DNA of 54,171 nucleotides, taken from positions 1-54,171 of the forward strand of contig JAABUB010000013.1 of the NCBI GenBank assembly GCA_011389575.1, given 5' to 3'. Under the pieces are notes generated by a model, which was given only the letters and a program-made list of their open reading frames with translations, was not told the origin of the DNA and did no database searches. The translations under genes and the position numbers were made by a program. Of this stretch, positions 25,082 to 34,411 are shown in pieces. How positions within the stretch are numbered: position 1 is the first letter of the stretch; each line of letters begins with the position of its first letter. This stretch comes from Desulfotignum sp. (GTDB taxonomy: Bacteria > Desulfobacterota > Desulfobacteria > Desulfobacterales > Desulfobacteraceae).

Positions 25082-26461
25082 ATGCAGGTATCCCCAAAAT
25101 CATACACTCTGGTTCTCGGCCTGGGAAGATCCGGTCTTTCCATATCCCGGTTTCTGGCTGCAAAGGGATACCCTATCAAGGCCACGGATATTGATCCTGC
25201 TGCAGAAAGGAATGCAAAAAAACTCAAACGCCTGGGAATTGACACCCAGATAGGGTTCCATGACCAGAACACTTTTAACCGGGCAGATGCCATTGTGGTA
25301 AGCCCAGGGATCCCTTTGGATATGCCTTTTTTGCAAAAAGCAGCATCCCTGGGTGTACCCCTTCTGGGTGACCTGGACATTTTTTGCAGGTATAACAGAA
25401 CCCCCCTGGTGGCCATTACCGGCACCAATGGCAAAACCACTGTCACCACCCTGGTGCGGGATATGCTTTTCGCATCCGGCATATCCACCTTCATGGGAGG
25501 AAACATCGGAACCCCGCTGGTGGAGTATCTCATGAATCCGGAGCCGGTTCAGGTGGTGGTGGCGGAAATTTCCAGTTTTCAACTGGATCTGGCCCGGCAC
25601 TTCACCCCTGAAATTGCGGTTCTGCTGAACCTGGCACCGGACCATCTGGACCGGTATGAAAGCATGACAGCCTATGCCCGGTCCAAATGGTCCATATTTA
25701 AAAACCAGACCCGAAAACATACAGCCATCATCAACGCCGGTATAACAGATACCTTTTGTGAAAGACCTGAATTGGCAGCCGGGGTGTATGAATTTTCTTC
25801 CAACCCTGACCGCACCATCATCCAGGGTGCCAAGATTGCAGACCAGGCCATCGACCTGATCCTGCCGGAAAAATTCACAGACCGGTCAGTACGGATTGAC
25901 TACCGAAACCTGAAAGAACTGCCAGGCACCCACAATCTGGAAAATATTGCTGCAGCAGCCCTGGCAAGCCTGTGTGCAGGAGCTGTTCCCCGGGCAATTG
26001 CGACTGCTGTCACAACTTTCAAAGGACTGCCCCATCGCATGGCTTTTGTTACAAGTATTAAAGGTGTCAGCTTTTACAATGATTCCAAAGCCACCAATAC
26101 AGATGCTGTTGTCCGGGCTCTGGAATGCTTTGAAAACAGGGTTGTCCTGATCCTCGGAGGCCGGAAAAAAGACACGGATTTCACCCTGCTTTTACCGGCA
26201 GTAAAAAACAAAGTGGGGCAGATTATTGCCATGGGTGAGGCTGCCCGGGATATTGTCCGGGTATTTTCCCGTGTGTGCAAAGTCACCTGCGTTACAGGAA
26301 TGAAAGAAGCGGTAAAGACAGCGTTTGAGGCTGCCGGGCCCGCAGACGTGGTATTGCTCTCCCCTGCCTGTGCCAGTTTTGACATGTATGACAACTATGG
26401 GGCAAGAGGGGATGATTTCATTGCCTGTGTCACTGATCTGGAGCTGATATACCATGGGTGA
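25082..26461 (+). CDS. murD: UDP-MurNAc-L-alanine:D-glutamate ligase MurD
   Basis: This 459-residue cytoplasmic ligase adds D-glutamate to UDP-MurNAc-L-Ala. LGLGRSGLSISRFL is the N-terminal UDP-binding fold, GTNGKTT (114-120) the ATP P-loop, and FYNDSKATNTDAVVRAL and LLSPACASFDMYDNYGARG the MurD-specific C-terminal blocks. AAGGTAAAATAC precedes the ATG. Its end overlaps ftsW by 8 bp. Confidence 0.96.
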   Translation: MQVSPKSYTLVLGLGRSGLSISRFLAAKGYPIKATDIDPAAERNAKKLKRLGIDTQIGFHDQNTFNRADAIVVSPGIPLDMPFLQKAASLGVPLLGDLDIFCRYNRTPLVAITGTNGKTTVTTLVRDMLFASGISTFMGGNIGTPLVEYLMNPEPVQVVVAEISSFQLDLARHFTPEIAVLLNLAPDHLDRYESMTAYARSKWSIFKNQTRKHTAIINAGITDTFCERPELAAGVYEFSSNPDRTIIQGAKIADQAIDLILPEKFTDRSVRIDYRNLKELPGTHNLENIAAAALASLCAGAVPRAIATAVTTFKGLPHRMAFVTSIKGVSFYNDSKATNTDAVVRALECFENRVVLILGGRKKDTDFTLLLPAVKNKVGQIIAMGEAARDIVRVFSRVCKVTCVTGMKEAVKTAFEAAGPADVVLLSPACASFDMYDNYGARGDDFIACVTDLELIYHG

Positions 26462-27584
26462 CCCCGGTCTCATGCATCCGATTTTCAGGGAAAAAACCCT
26501 GCTTTTTCCTGCACTGATTCTGTGCTGCATCGGCATTGTCATGGTCTATTCAGCATCTTCCGCCATTTCCATGCAGGCCCATGACACCTTGTTCTACTAC
26601 ATGCAGCGTCAGTTAATCTTTTTTGGTATCAGCCTGTGCGTACTTTTTGTGGCAGCATCTTTTCCCTATCGGCTTTACAAACATCTTGCCTACATCATTC
26701 TTATGGTTTCTCTTGCTCTTCTGACCGCAGTGCTGGTACCGGCTTTGGGCATCAAGGCGGGCGGGGCCAGCCGATGGCTGGACGTGGGAATACTGAGGTT
26801 TCAACCTGCGGAATTTGCAAAACTGGCAATGATTTTGTTTATGGCCTACAGCCTGACCAAAAAACAACCCATGATCAAAGATTTTTCCGTGGGATTTTTT
26901 CCCCATGCCCTTATATTCGGTCTTTTTTCCCTGCTGATTATTTTCCAGCCGGATTTCGGTACCATCGTGATTCTGGGAATGATCTGCTGGGGCATGATGT
27001 TTGTGGCCGGGGTAAGAATACTGCATCTTTTATGTCCCCTGCCTTTGATAATACCGGCAATATATTTTCTGGTGTACAAAGTGGAATACAGGCTTGCCAG
27101 AATCCTGACTTTTTTGAACCCCTGGGAGGCCCCTTACAGTGAAGGATACCAGATTACCCATTCACTCAAAGCCTTCGGATCCGGGGGCCTGTTCGGTCAG
27201 GGCATCGGCCTGGGCATGCAGAAAATGCATTATCTGCCAGAGCCCCATACAGATTTTATTTTTTCCATCATCGGAGAAGAACTCGGCCTGATAGGGATTC
27301 TGGCCATACTGGGCCTGTACGGCATTATTCTGGTCAGGGGCTGCAACATTGCCAAAAACGCTGACACCATGTTCGGCGCCATAACAGCAGCCGGGCTTAC
27401 CCTGTATCTGGGACTGCAGATCATCATCAACACCGGGGTGGCCTTGAACGTTTTTCCCACCAAAGGCCTGACCCTTCCGTTTATCAGTTACGGCGGCACA
27501 TCCCTGGTGATCAACATGACTGCCATGGGCATTTTAATAAATATCGGGGCGGCAACCCGACCAAAAAGGAAAAACCGGTCATGA
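26454..27584 (+). CDS. ftsW: FtsW, SEDS-family peptidoglycan glycosyltransferase
   Basis: This 376-residue polytopic membrane protein polymerises septal glycan with FtsI. GGASRWLDVGILRFQPAEFAKLA carries the conserved SEDS region with the putative catalytic Asp further on, and LPEPHTDFIFSIIGEELG and LPFISYGGTSL are signatures. The ATG at 26454 overlaps murD. A second ATG six codons in is possible. Its stop overlaps the murG start (ATGA). Confidence 0.94.
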   Translation: MGDPGLMHPIFREKTLLFPALILCCIGIVMVYSASSAISMQAHDTLFYYMQRQLIFFGISLCVLFVAASFPYRLYKHLAYIILMVSLALLTAVLVPALGIKAGGASRWLDVGILRFQPAEFAKLAMILFMAYSLTKKQPMIKDFSVGFFPHALIFGLFSLLIIFQPDFGTIVILGMICWGMMFVAGVRILHLLCPLPLIIPAIYFLVYKVEYRLARILTFLNPWEAPYSEGYQITHSLKAFGSGGLFGQGIGLGMQKMHYLPEPHTDFIFSIIGEELGLIGILAILGLYGIILVRGCNIAKNADTMFGAITAAGLTLYLGLQIIINTGVALNVFPTKGLTLPFISYGGTSLVINMTAMGILINIGAATRPKRKNRS

Positions 27585-28681
27585 CATCCACACACAGGAT
27601 CCTTATCGCCGGCGGAAAAACAGGGGGTCACCTGTTTCCGGGTATTGCCGTGGCCCAGGCCCTCCAAAGACTTCAGCCCGGCGTGCAAATTCTGTTTGTG
27701 GGCACCAACACCCCTTTTGAAATCTCCACTTTAAAAACCTATGGCTTTGACCATACATCCATCAGTGCACACCCTGTCAAAGGCAAAGGGCTTTTTACAA
27801 AACTGTACGGTCTTGCCATGGTATTGGTTTCTTTGTGTCAGTCATTTGTCATTATCTGGCGGTTCAAACCCGATTTTGTTCTGGGTGTGGGCGGTTTTTC
27901 CTCCTTTGCCGTGGTGCTGGCTGCCTGGATTCTCAGGGTGCCCACCGCGATTCAGGAACAGAACGCCATCCCGGGGATAACCAACCGGATGCTGGCCCGT
28001 TTCTGCGGTACGGTTTTTACATCTTTTCCCTCCACCAGGGGTATGGCCCATAATCCCAGAACCCGGTTTGTGGGAAATCCGGTCAGGGAAAAGGGGCCGG
28101 TTCAGGACATGGAGGCTTCATGGCTTTCAGATATCAGACCAGAAGATTTTATCATTCTGGTTACCGGCGGCAGCCAGGGGGCTTCCAGCATCAACCAGGC
28201 AGTGATCGCCATGGCACAGGATCTGGCAGGCACCAGAGACATGTTTATCATCCTTCAGACCGGTAGTGCAGATGAAGCCCGCATCAAAAAAGCGTTTCAA
28301 TCCCTGAAAATCAGGGCCAGGGTGCAGGCATTTTTTCACAACATGCCCGCCCTTATGGACAGGGCAGACCTGGTCATCTGCCGGGCCGGGGCAGGCACCA
28401 TTTCAGAGCTGACCCTCAAGGGCGTACCTGCCATTCTGGTGCCCTATCCCCATGCTGCAGATGACCACCAGCGCTTTAATGCCAGGTCTCTGGCAGACAC
28501 AGGTGCAGCCCTTGTCATGGCAGACAATAAATTGTCGGGCCATGCCCTGGGCCAGGCGGTCCTGGCATTGAAATCCGATCCTGATCAGCGGCAATGGATG
28601 GCTGCCGCCATGAAACAGATGGCCAGACCCCATGCAGCAGACCACATTGCCGCCCATATTTTAGACATAAAGGAAACCTGA
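27581..28681 (+). CDS. murG: MurG, lipid II synthase
   Basis: This 366-residue GT28 enzyme adds GlcNAc to lipid I on the inner face of the membrane. The N-terminal loop GGKTGGHLFPGIAVAQAL, LGVGGFSSFAVVLAA, the acceptor-side QEQNAIPGITNRMLARF, and in the donor domain TGGSQGASSINQ and ICRAGAGTISEL are diagnostic. It overlaps ftsW by 4 bp. murC starts 3 bp after its stop, with AAGGAAACC as ribosome site. Confidence 0.96.
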   Translation: MTSTHRILIAGGKTGGHLFPGIAVAQALQRLQPGVQILFVGTNTPFEISTLKTYGFDHTSISAHPVKGKGLFTKLYGLAMVLVSLCQSFVIIWRFKPDFVLGVGGFSSFAVVLAAWILRVPTAIQEQNAIPGITNRMLARFCGTVFTSFPSTRGMAHNPRTRFVGNPVREKGPVQDMEASWLSDIRPEDFIILVTGGSQGASSINQAVIAMAQDLAGTRDMFIILQTGSADEARIKKAFQSLKIRARVQAFFHNMPALMDRADLVICRAGAGTISELTLKGVPAILVPYPHAADDHQRFNARSLADTGAALVMADNKLSGHALGQAVLALKSDPDQRQWMAAAMKQMARPHAADHIAAHILDIKET

Positions 28682-28684
28682 CCC

Positions 28685-30052
28685 ATGTACCAGACTGACT
28701 ACCATATCCATTTTGTCGGCATCGGCGGCATCGGTATGAGCGGTATAGCAGAATTGCTCATCAACCTGGGATATACTGTATCCGGGTCTGACCTGAAACT
28801 GTCTGCCATCACCCGGCGCCTTGCAGACAAAGGGGCCAGGATTTTTAAGGGCCACAGCAAAAAACAGGTGGCAGGGGCAAACGTCATTGTCACCTCTTCT
28901 GCCATCTCTCCGGAAAACCCGGAAGTGATAAAAGCCAGAGAACTGTCCATCCCCATCATCCCCAGGGCGGAAATGCTTGCCGAACTCATGCGTATAAAGT
29001 ATGCCATTGCCGTGTCCGGGGCCCACGGCAAAACCTCAACCACAGCCATGATTTCCCAGATTCTCAATACTGCAGGCCTGGACCCCACCGTGGTGATCGG
29101 CGGTCTGCTCATGGGCCTGGACACCAATGCCCTTCACGGACAAGGTGATTTTATCGTGGCAGAAGCAGATGAAAGCGATGGCTCGTTTCTCAAATATTCC
29201 CCGGCCATTGCTGCAGTAACCAATATCGATCTGGAGCATCTGGATTTTTATAAAGATATTGGAGATATCAAGGACAAGTTTGTCCAGTTCATCAACTCGG
29301 TGCCGTTTTACGGCCTGGCCATTCTGTGTCTGGACAATGAACATATCCAGGATATTCTGCCACGGGTTACTGTGCGGCATACCACCTTTGGCATGGCAGC
29401 CCAGGCAGATCTGCGGGCCAAAGATATCCGTTTCATAGATGGCAAAAGCCATTTCATGGTCTGTCAGCAAACCCGGGACCTCGGGGAAATTGTTCTCAAC
29501 ATTGCCGGACAGCACAATATTTTAAATGCCCTGGCAGGAATCGCCACAGCCCTGGAGTTGAAAATCGGGTTTGACACCATCAAACAGGCCTTGGAACAGA
29601 TAAAAGGGGTCAAACGCCGTCTGGAAATCAAAGGAGAAAAAAAAGGGATAATGGTGATGGACGATTACGGCCACCACCCCACCGAAATTGCAGCCACTCT
29701 GGAGGCGGTGCGGGAAAGCTATCCGGACAAACGCCTGGTGGTCGTATTCCAGCCCCACCGGTATACTCGGACCCGGGCCTTGTTCAACGAATTTGTCCGC
29801 GCTTTTTACCAGTCTGACATCCTTATCCTGGTACCAATCTATGCAGCCAGTGAGGTCCCCCTTGACGGGATTTGCTCTGAAAATCTCTGCCGGGGCATCC
29901 AGGATCATGGACACAAAAATGTATCTTATGCCCCGGACTTTACCCAGGCTTTGTCCATGGTCACCCATAAATGCAAACCCAATGACATGGTTCTTACCTT
30001 AGGGGCCGGCGACATTTACACCCTGGGAGAAAAACTGGTGGAGATTTTATAG
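28685..30052 (+). CDS. murC: UDP-MurNAc:L-alanine ligase MurC
   Basis: This 455-residue ligase adds the first stem-peptide residue. IHFVGIGGIGMSGIAELL is the N-terminal UDP-sugar fold, SGAHGKTSTTAM the ATP P-loop, EADESDGSFLKYSP a conserved catalytic block, and DDYGHHPTEIAATL the MurC-specific His-His block. PHRYTRTRAL lies in the C-terminal domain. murB follows after 6 bp. Confidence 0.97.
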   Translation: MYQTDYHIHFVGIGGIGMSGIAELLINLGYTVSGSDLKLSAITRRLADKGARIFKGHSKKQVAGANVIVTSSAISPENPEVIKARELSIPIIPRAEMLAELMRIKYAIAVSGAHGKTSTTAMISQILNTAGLDPTVVIGGLLMGLDTNALHGQGDFIVAEADESDGSFLKYSPAIAAVTNIDLEHLDFYKDIGDIKDKFVQFINSVPFYGLAILCLDNEHIQDILPRVTVRHTTFGMAAQADLRAKDIRFIDGKSHFMVCQQTRDLGEIVLNIAGQHNILNALAGIATALELKIGFDTIKQALEQIKGVKRRLEIKGEKKGIMVMDDYGHHPTEIAATLEAVRESYPDKRLVVVFQPHRYTRTRALFNEFVRAFYQSDILILVPIYAASEVPLDGICSENLCRGIQDHGHKNVSYAPDFTQALSMVTHKCKPNDMVLTLGAGDIYTLGEKLVEIL

Positions 30053-30058
30053 GATCAC

Positions 30059-30994
30059 ATGAACCTGCAGCCCGGCATACAAAAGATAAAAAAAGCATTT
30101 CAGGTGTCAGCAGATGTGCCCATGAAACAATACACCCGGTTCAAAGTGGGGGGGCCGGCAGACCTGCTGGCTTTACCGGAAAACCGGCAGGAACTTCTGG
30201 CAATCCTGGCAGCAGCCAAAAATGCATCTGTGCCGGTAACAGTGGTGGGGGGCGGTTCCAATTTGCTGGTCTCAGACCAGGGCATCCGGGGCCTTGTTGT
30301 TGTGACCACGCATCTTACTTCTGAAATCCGGTCAGAAAAAGAAACGGATAATTCCATCCTTGTATGTGCAGATGCTGGAGAACGCCTGTCAGCGGTATGC
30401 AGATACACGGTAACCCACGGCCTGACCGGCCTGGAATTTTGTGCCGGGATTCCCGGCACCATTGGGGGGGCTGTGATGATGAATGCAGGTACAGCCTCAC
30501 AGGGTATCTGCAAAAAAATTCAGTATCTGGATATTCTGGACCTGGATACTCTGACTGTAAAAATCTTAAAAAAACAAGATCTTGTGTTCACCTACCGCCG
30601 TGTTGAACTGGACAACCATCTGATACTGAGAATCGGTCTTGCGCTGACAGCCGGGGATCCAAAAATAGTTCAACAACGCTTTGCTGCCAATGTAAAACAC
30701 AAACAAACCACCCAGCCCATGCATCTGCCCAGTGCGGGATGTTTTTTTAAAAACCCGGACCCAAAATCTTCTGCGGGAAAACTCATCCAGGATGCCGGAT
30801 TCAAAGGTGCCTTCTGCGGGGATGCCCGTGTGTCTGATTTACATGCCAATTATATTGTCAATTGTGGCAGCGCAACCTGCCAAGACATCCTTGCACTGAA
30901 AACACGGATTCAAAAGGCTGTGTTCGACCGCTATGGCATCATGCTTGAAACAGAAGTCAAGATTACAGAAAACGGGGGAAAAACAGATGAATGA
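30059..30994 (+). CDS. murB: UDP-N-acetylenolpyruvoylglucosamine reductase MurB
   Basis: This 311-residue flavoprotein reduces the enolpyruvyl group to make UDP-MurNAc. TRFKVGGPADLLALPEN, the FAD-binding VVGGGSNLLVSDQGIRGLV and GLEFCAGIPGTIGGAVMMNAG are typical. PSAGCFFKNPDPKSSAGKLI includes the catalytic Ser in the SAGxxFKNP motif (here with Cys beside it). The type is the shorter MurB form, as the Tyr insertion region looks reduced. The end overlaps ftsQ by 8 bp. Confidence 0.96.
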   Translation: MNLQPGIQKIKKAFQVSADVPMKQYTRFKVGGPADLLALPENRQELLAILAAAKNASVPVTVVGGGSNLLVSDQGIRGLVVVTTHLTSEIRSEKETDNSILVCADAGERLSAVCRYTVTHGLTGLEFCAGIPGTIGGAVMMNAGTASQGICKKIQYLDILDLDTLTVKILKKQDLVFTYRRVELDNHLILRIGLALTAGDPKIVQQRFAANVKHKQTTQPMHLPSAGCFFKNPDPKSSAGKLIQDAGFKGAFCGDARVSDLHANYIVNCGSATCQDILALKTRIQKAVFDRYGIMLETEVKITENGGKTDE

Positions 30995-31859
30995 AAAAAT
31001 CAGACAGAACCGGTACAAAAAACAACCTGACAACCCGAAACCCGGGCAGAAAACCGGACGGCACCAGTTTTTCAAAATTGCTGCCCTGCCTGTCCTGGTA
31101 TGTGTGTTGAGCCTTGCCGCTGTTTTTGGCCATGACCTGGTGGTGCAAAGTCCTTTTTTTGCCATAAAAAAGGTTGCCGTATCCGGAGAAAGCCGGGTGT
31201 CAAAAGATGAGATACTGGCCCTTGCCGGCCTTGAGGCACCTGCCAATTTTTTCGGGGTGAACCTGTTTGCCATGGAAAAGAAAATTGCCGCCCATCCCTG
31301 GATTGCAGCAGCTTCTGTTAACCGGTCCCTGTTTTTTACCCTGGAAGTATCCATTGTTGAACAAGAACCCCTGGCCGTTGTCTGCATTGAAAACCTGTCA
31401 GATATGCTCATCAATATCCAGGGAGAACCTTTTAAAGAATATGACCCGGTTCAGGATAAGATTTTACAGCTGCCAATCATCACGGGCCTGGATCTTACCC
31501 TGATTGAAGACCGGTATCTGTTCCAGGGCCCTTTGTTCAATTCCATTCTGGATCTTCTCCACAAACAGATTCCCCATACCATAGTCTCTGTTAAAGGAGA
31601 TGAACACACGGGCATCACGATTCAGGTGCCGGATGTTTTCAACCAGGCACCCATGACTGAAAACAGCCTCATACCCCTTCATCTGGGGTTTGATGATTAC
31701 CAAAAAAAACTGATCAAGGCCCGGAAAATCTGCCGGTACATCACTGCCAATATACCCGGGAGAACCATCTGTGCCATGGACCTGTTTGATATTGATACAG
31801 TCTTTGTCAAAACAGAAAACATGGATACCCTGCACAGCAACTTAGAAAAGGGGGTTTAA
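30987..31859 (+). CDS. ftsQ: FtsQ division protein
   Basis: This 290-residue bitopic protein has a basic cytoplasmic tail, a membrane segment (IAALPVLVCVLSLAAVFG), then a POTRA domain (FFAIKKVAVSGESRVSKDEILALAGL) and the FtsQ beta domain (HPWIAAASVNRSLFFTLEVSIVEQEPLAV). It would connect FtsL to the divisome. I start at ATG 30987, after GGGGGAAAAAC. The frame upstream to 30933 is shadow of murB. A stop and a TTG start separate it from ftsA by 2 bp. Confidence 0.92.
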   Translation: MNEKIRQNRYKKQPDNPKPGQKTGRHQFFKIAALPVLVCVLSLAAVFGHDLVVQSPFFAIKKVAVSGESRVSKDEILALAGLEAPANFFGVNLFAMEKKIAAHPWIAAASVNRSLFFTLEVSIVEQEPLAVVCIENLSDMLINIQGEPFKEYDPVQDKILQLPIITGLDLTLIEDRYLFQGPLFNSILDLLHKQIPHTIVSVKGDEHTGITIQVPDVFNQAPMTENSLIPLHLGFDDYQKKLIKARKICRYITANIPGRTICAMDLFDIDTVFVKTENMDTLHSNLEKGV

Positions 31860-31861
31860 TT

Positions 31862-33088
31862 TTGCAGGTAAATGAAAAAATAATTGTGGGCCTGGATATT
31901 GGAACAACCAAAATATGCGCGGTTGTCGGGGAATTGCTGGATGACGAGATCAATGTCATCGGCGTAGGCTCCCATCCCTCCACAGGATTGCGCAAAGGAT
32001 CTGTGGTCAATATCGAATCCACTGTGGATTCCATCAAAAAAGCGGTCCAGGAAGCTGAACTTATGGCGGGCTGTGACATTTCCTCGGTATATGTGGGCAT
32101 TGCCGGCAACCATGTCAAGGGATTCAACAGCCATGGCATTATTGCCATCAAAGGCCGGGAAATTACCCAGAATGATGTGGAACGGGTGATTGATGCGGCC
32201 AAAGCCGTTGCCATTCCCACGGACCGGGAAATTCTGCATGTCATTCCCCAGGAATTCATTGTGGATGATATGGAATCCATTCAGAATCCTGTGGGCATGA
32301 CCGCTATCCGGCTGGAGGCCAAAATCCATATTGTTACAGGCGCGGTATCCTCTGCCCGGAACATTGTAAAATGCTGCAACAAAGCCGGCCTGGAGGTTTG
32401 CGACATTGTACTGGAATCTTTGGCATCCGGCCAGGCCGTACTCAGCGCAGAAGAAAAGGAACTGGGCTGTGTGGTGGCTGATATGGGCGGCGGCACAACA
32501 GATATAGCGCTTTTCAGAGATAACAATGTAAAGTTTATTTATGAATTGACCGTGGGGGGGCACAACCTGACCAATGATATTTCCATCGGCCTGCGGACAC
32601 CCCTGCCTGAAGCGGAAAAAATCAAAATAGATCACGGCACCTGTATGCCGGAACATGTACGCAACGGTGCTACCATTGAAGTGCCTGCGGTGGGCGGCAG
32701 GGCACCCAAAAAACTGTCCAAGGCAATTCTGGCGGAAATTCTGGAACCCCGGGTGGAGGAAATCTTTTCTCTGCTGAAAAAAGAGCTTTTTTCAAACGGT
32801 CTGGAAAATGCTTTTCCCGCAGGTTTTGTTCTCACCGGCGGCAGCGTGGTCATGGACGGTATTACGGAAATTGCGGAATCGGTCTTCAATGTTCCCATCA
32901 GAATCGGTGAACCTGACAAAATCGGCGGGTTGAAAGATATTGTAAAAAATCCTGCCTATGCCACCGGCGTAGGCCTGGTGATCTTCGGCAGCAATGCCAC
33001 CTGCAAAATGCCCATCACAGAAACACCGGCCTCCGGGCTGGGTCCCATATTAAAAAGAATGAAACAATGGTTTAAGGATATCATTTAA
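31862..33088 (+). CDS. ftsA: FtsA, actin-like divisome anchor
   Basis: This 408-residue actin-like ATPase ties FtsZ to the membrane. IVGLDIGTTKICAVVGE is the phosphate-1 loop, the SHI-type 1C domain follows (VINIESTVDSIKKAVQEAE), and VADMGGGTTDIALF and FVLTGGSVVMDGI are the later nucleotide loops. The C-terminal LKRMKQWFKDII is an amphipathic membrane-targeting helix. The start is TTG 31862 after AAAAGGGGG. The nearest ATG (31872) is out of frame. Confidence 0.95.
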   Translation: MQVNEKIIVGLDIGTTKICAVVGELLDDEINVIGVGSHPSTGLRKGSVVNIESTVDSIKKAVQEAELMAGCDISSVYVGIAGNHVKGFNSHGIIAIKGREITQNDVERVIDAAKAVAIPTDREILHVIPQEFIVDDMESIQNPVGMTAIRLEAKIHIVTGAVSSARNIVKCCNKAGLEVCDIVLESLASGQAVLSAEEKELGCVVADMGGGTTDIALFRDNNVKFIYELTVGGHNLTNDISIGLRTPLPEAEKIKIDHGTCMPEHVRNGATIEVPAVGGRAPKKLSKAILAEILEPRVEEIFSLLKKELFSNGLENAFPAGFVLTGGSVVMDGITEIAESVFNVPIRIGEPDKIGGLKDIVKNPAYATGVGLVIFGSNATCKMPITETPASGLGPILKRMKQWFKDII

Positions 33089-33106
33089 ACAAACAGGGAG
33101 GTGGAA

Positions 33107-34408
33107 ATGAATTTTTCTTATGTGGAAAGCAACACGTCAGCAAAAATCAAGGTTATCGGTGTAGGCGGTGCCGGCGGCAATGCAGTCAACAACATGATCA
33201 ATGCAAAACTCCAGGGGGTCAAATTTATTGTGGCCAATACCGATGCCCAGGCCCTGGAAACTGCCAATGCAGAAGTCAAGATTCAACTGGGAAAATCCCT
33301 TACCGAAGGCTTAGGGGCAGGTGCTGATCCCGGTATCGGCAAAGAAGCTGCCCTGGAAAGCATGGATGAGATCAGAGAGGCCCTGGAGGGCAGCCACATG
33401 GTCTTTATTACGGCAGGCTTCGGCGGTGGCACCGGCACAGGCGCGGCCCCGGTTATTGCAGAAATATGCAAGGATCTCGGGGTGCTTACAGTGGCAGTGG
33501 CATCCAAACCGTTTTCCTTTGAAGGCAAAAAGCGGGAACGTCAGGCCCTGGAAGGACTTGAAAAACTTCATGGTATCACTGATACGGTTATTACCATACC
33601 CAACGACCGGCTCCGGGGGATTGCCCCCAAAGGGGCAAGAATGGTGGACATGTTCATCAAGGCGGATGAGATCCTCCACCATTCCGTCAAAGGCATCACC
33701 GATTTGATCATGATGCCCGGCCATGTCAACCTGGATTTTGCCGATGTCAAAACCACCATGCAGAAGGCGGGCAAGGCCCTCATGGGCATCGGCATTGCAT
33801 CCGGAGAAAACCGGGCAACAGAAGCGGCGGAAAAAGCCATTTCCCATCCCTTGCTGGAAGACATCTCCATTTCCGGTGCCAAAGGGGTGCTCATGAACAT
33901 CACCTCTTCCTCAGATCTGACCCTGGATGAAATGACCGAGGCCTCAGACCGGATTTACCAGGAAGTGGGCGATGAAGCTGAAATCATCTGGGGACAGACA
34001 TTTGATGACACCATGGGAGATGAAATCCGCATAACGGTTATTGCCACAGGTATCGGCACGGATGAGCCCAAGCTGGCCGAAAACATGCACAGATTTGCTC
34101 CCCCTGCCCAGACAGCGCCACATGTTTATGAATCCCAGCCGGTTTATCACCACGCCCATGCCGGACAGGCAGCTGTTCAGACCCGGGCGGCGCACCAGGC
34201 ATATGCCGATGATGGTCACATTGCCAGGGGACAGGTGCGAAACCCCACCCAAGAGGAACTGGCCAACTGGAATGAATTTGAAGAACCGATCCGGGTTACC
34301 CGAAAACGTGTGGTGGGCGGTGAAGATATGAGCCAGCCGTACAACAACGCAGCCTTTGACAAGGATGATCTGGAGGTGCCGACCTTTTTGAGAAGAAAAG
34401 CTGACTGA
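33107..34408 (+). CDS. ftsZ: FtsZ, tubulin-like division ring GTPase
   Basis: This 433-residue GTPase forms the Z ring. [15 protein letters not shown] starts the GTP fold, [17 protein letters not shown] is the tubulin signature, and the T7 loop lies in [12 protein letters not shown] flexible His/Gln/Ala-rich linker (about 320-400) leads to the conserved C-terminal peptide [13 protein letters not shown] that binds FtsA and other partners. I choose ATG 33107 because GGGAGGTGG lies just before it. GTG 33101 is in frame but overlaps that ribosome site. Confidence 0.97.
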   Translation: MNFSYVESNTSAKIKVIGVGGAGGNAVNNMINAKLQGVKFIVANTDAQALETANAEVKIQLGKSLTEGLGAGADPGIGKEAALESMDEIREALEGSHMVFITAGFGGGTGTGAAPVIAEICKDLGVLTVAVASKPFSFEGKKRERQALEGLEKLHGITDTVITIPNDRLRGIAPKGARMVDMFIKADEILHHSVKGITDLIMMPGHVNLDFADVKTTMQKAGKALMGIGIASGENRATEAAEKAISHPLLEDISISGAKGVLMNITSSSDLTLDEMTEASDRIYQEVGDEAEIIWGQTFDDTMGDEIRITVIATGIGTDEPKLAENMHRFAPPAQTAPHVYESQPVYHHAHAGQAAVQTRAAHQAYADDGHIARGQVRNPTQEELANWNEFEEPIRVTRKRVVGGEDMSQPYNNAAFDKDDLEVPTFLRRKAD

Positions 34409-34411
34409 TCC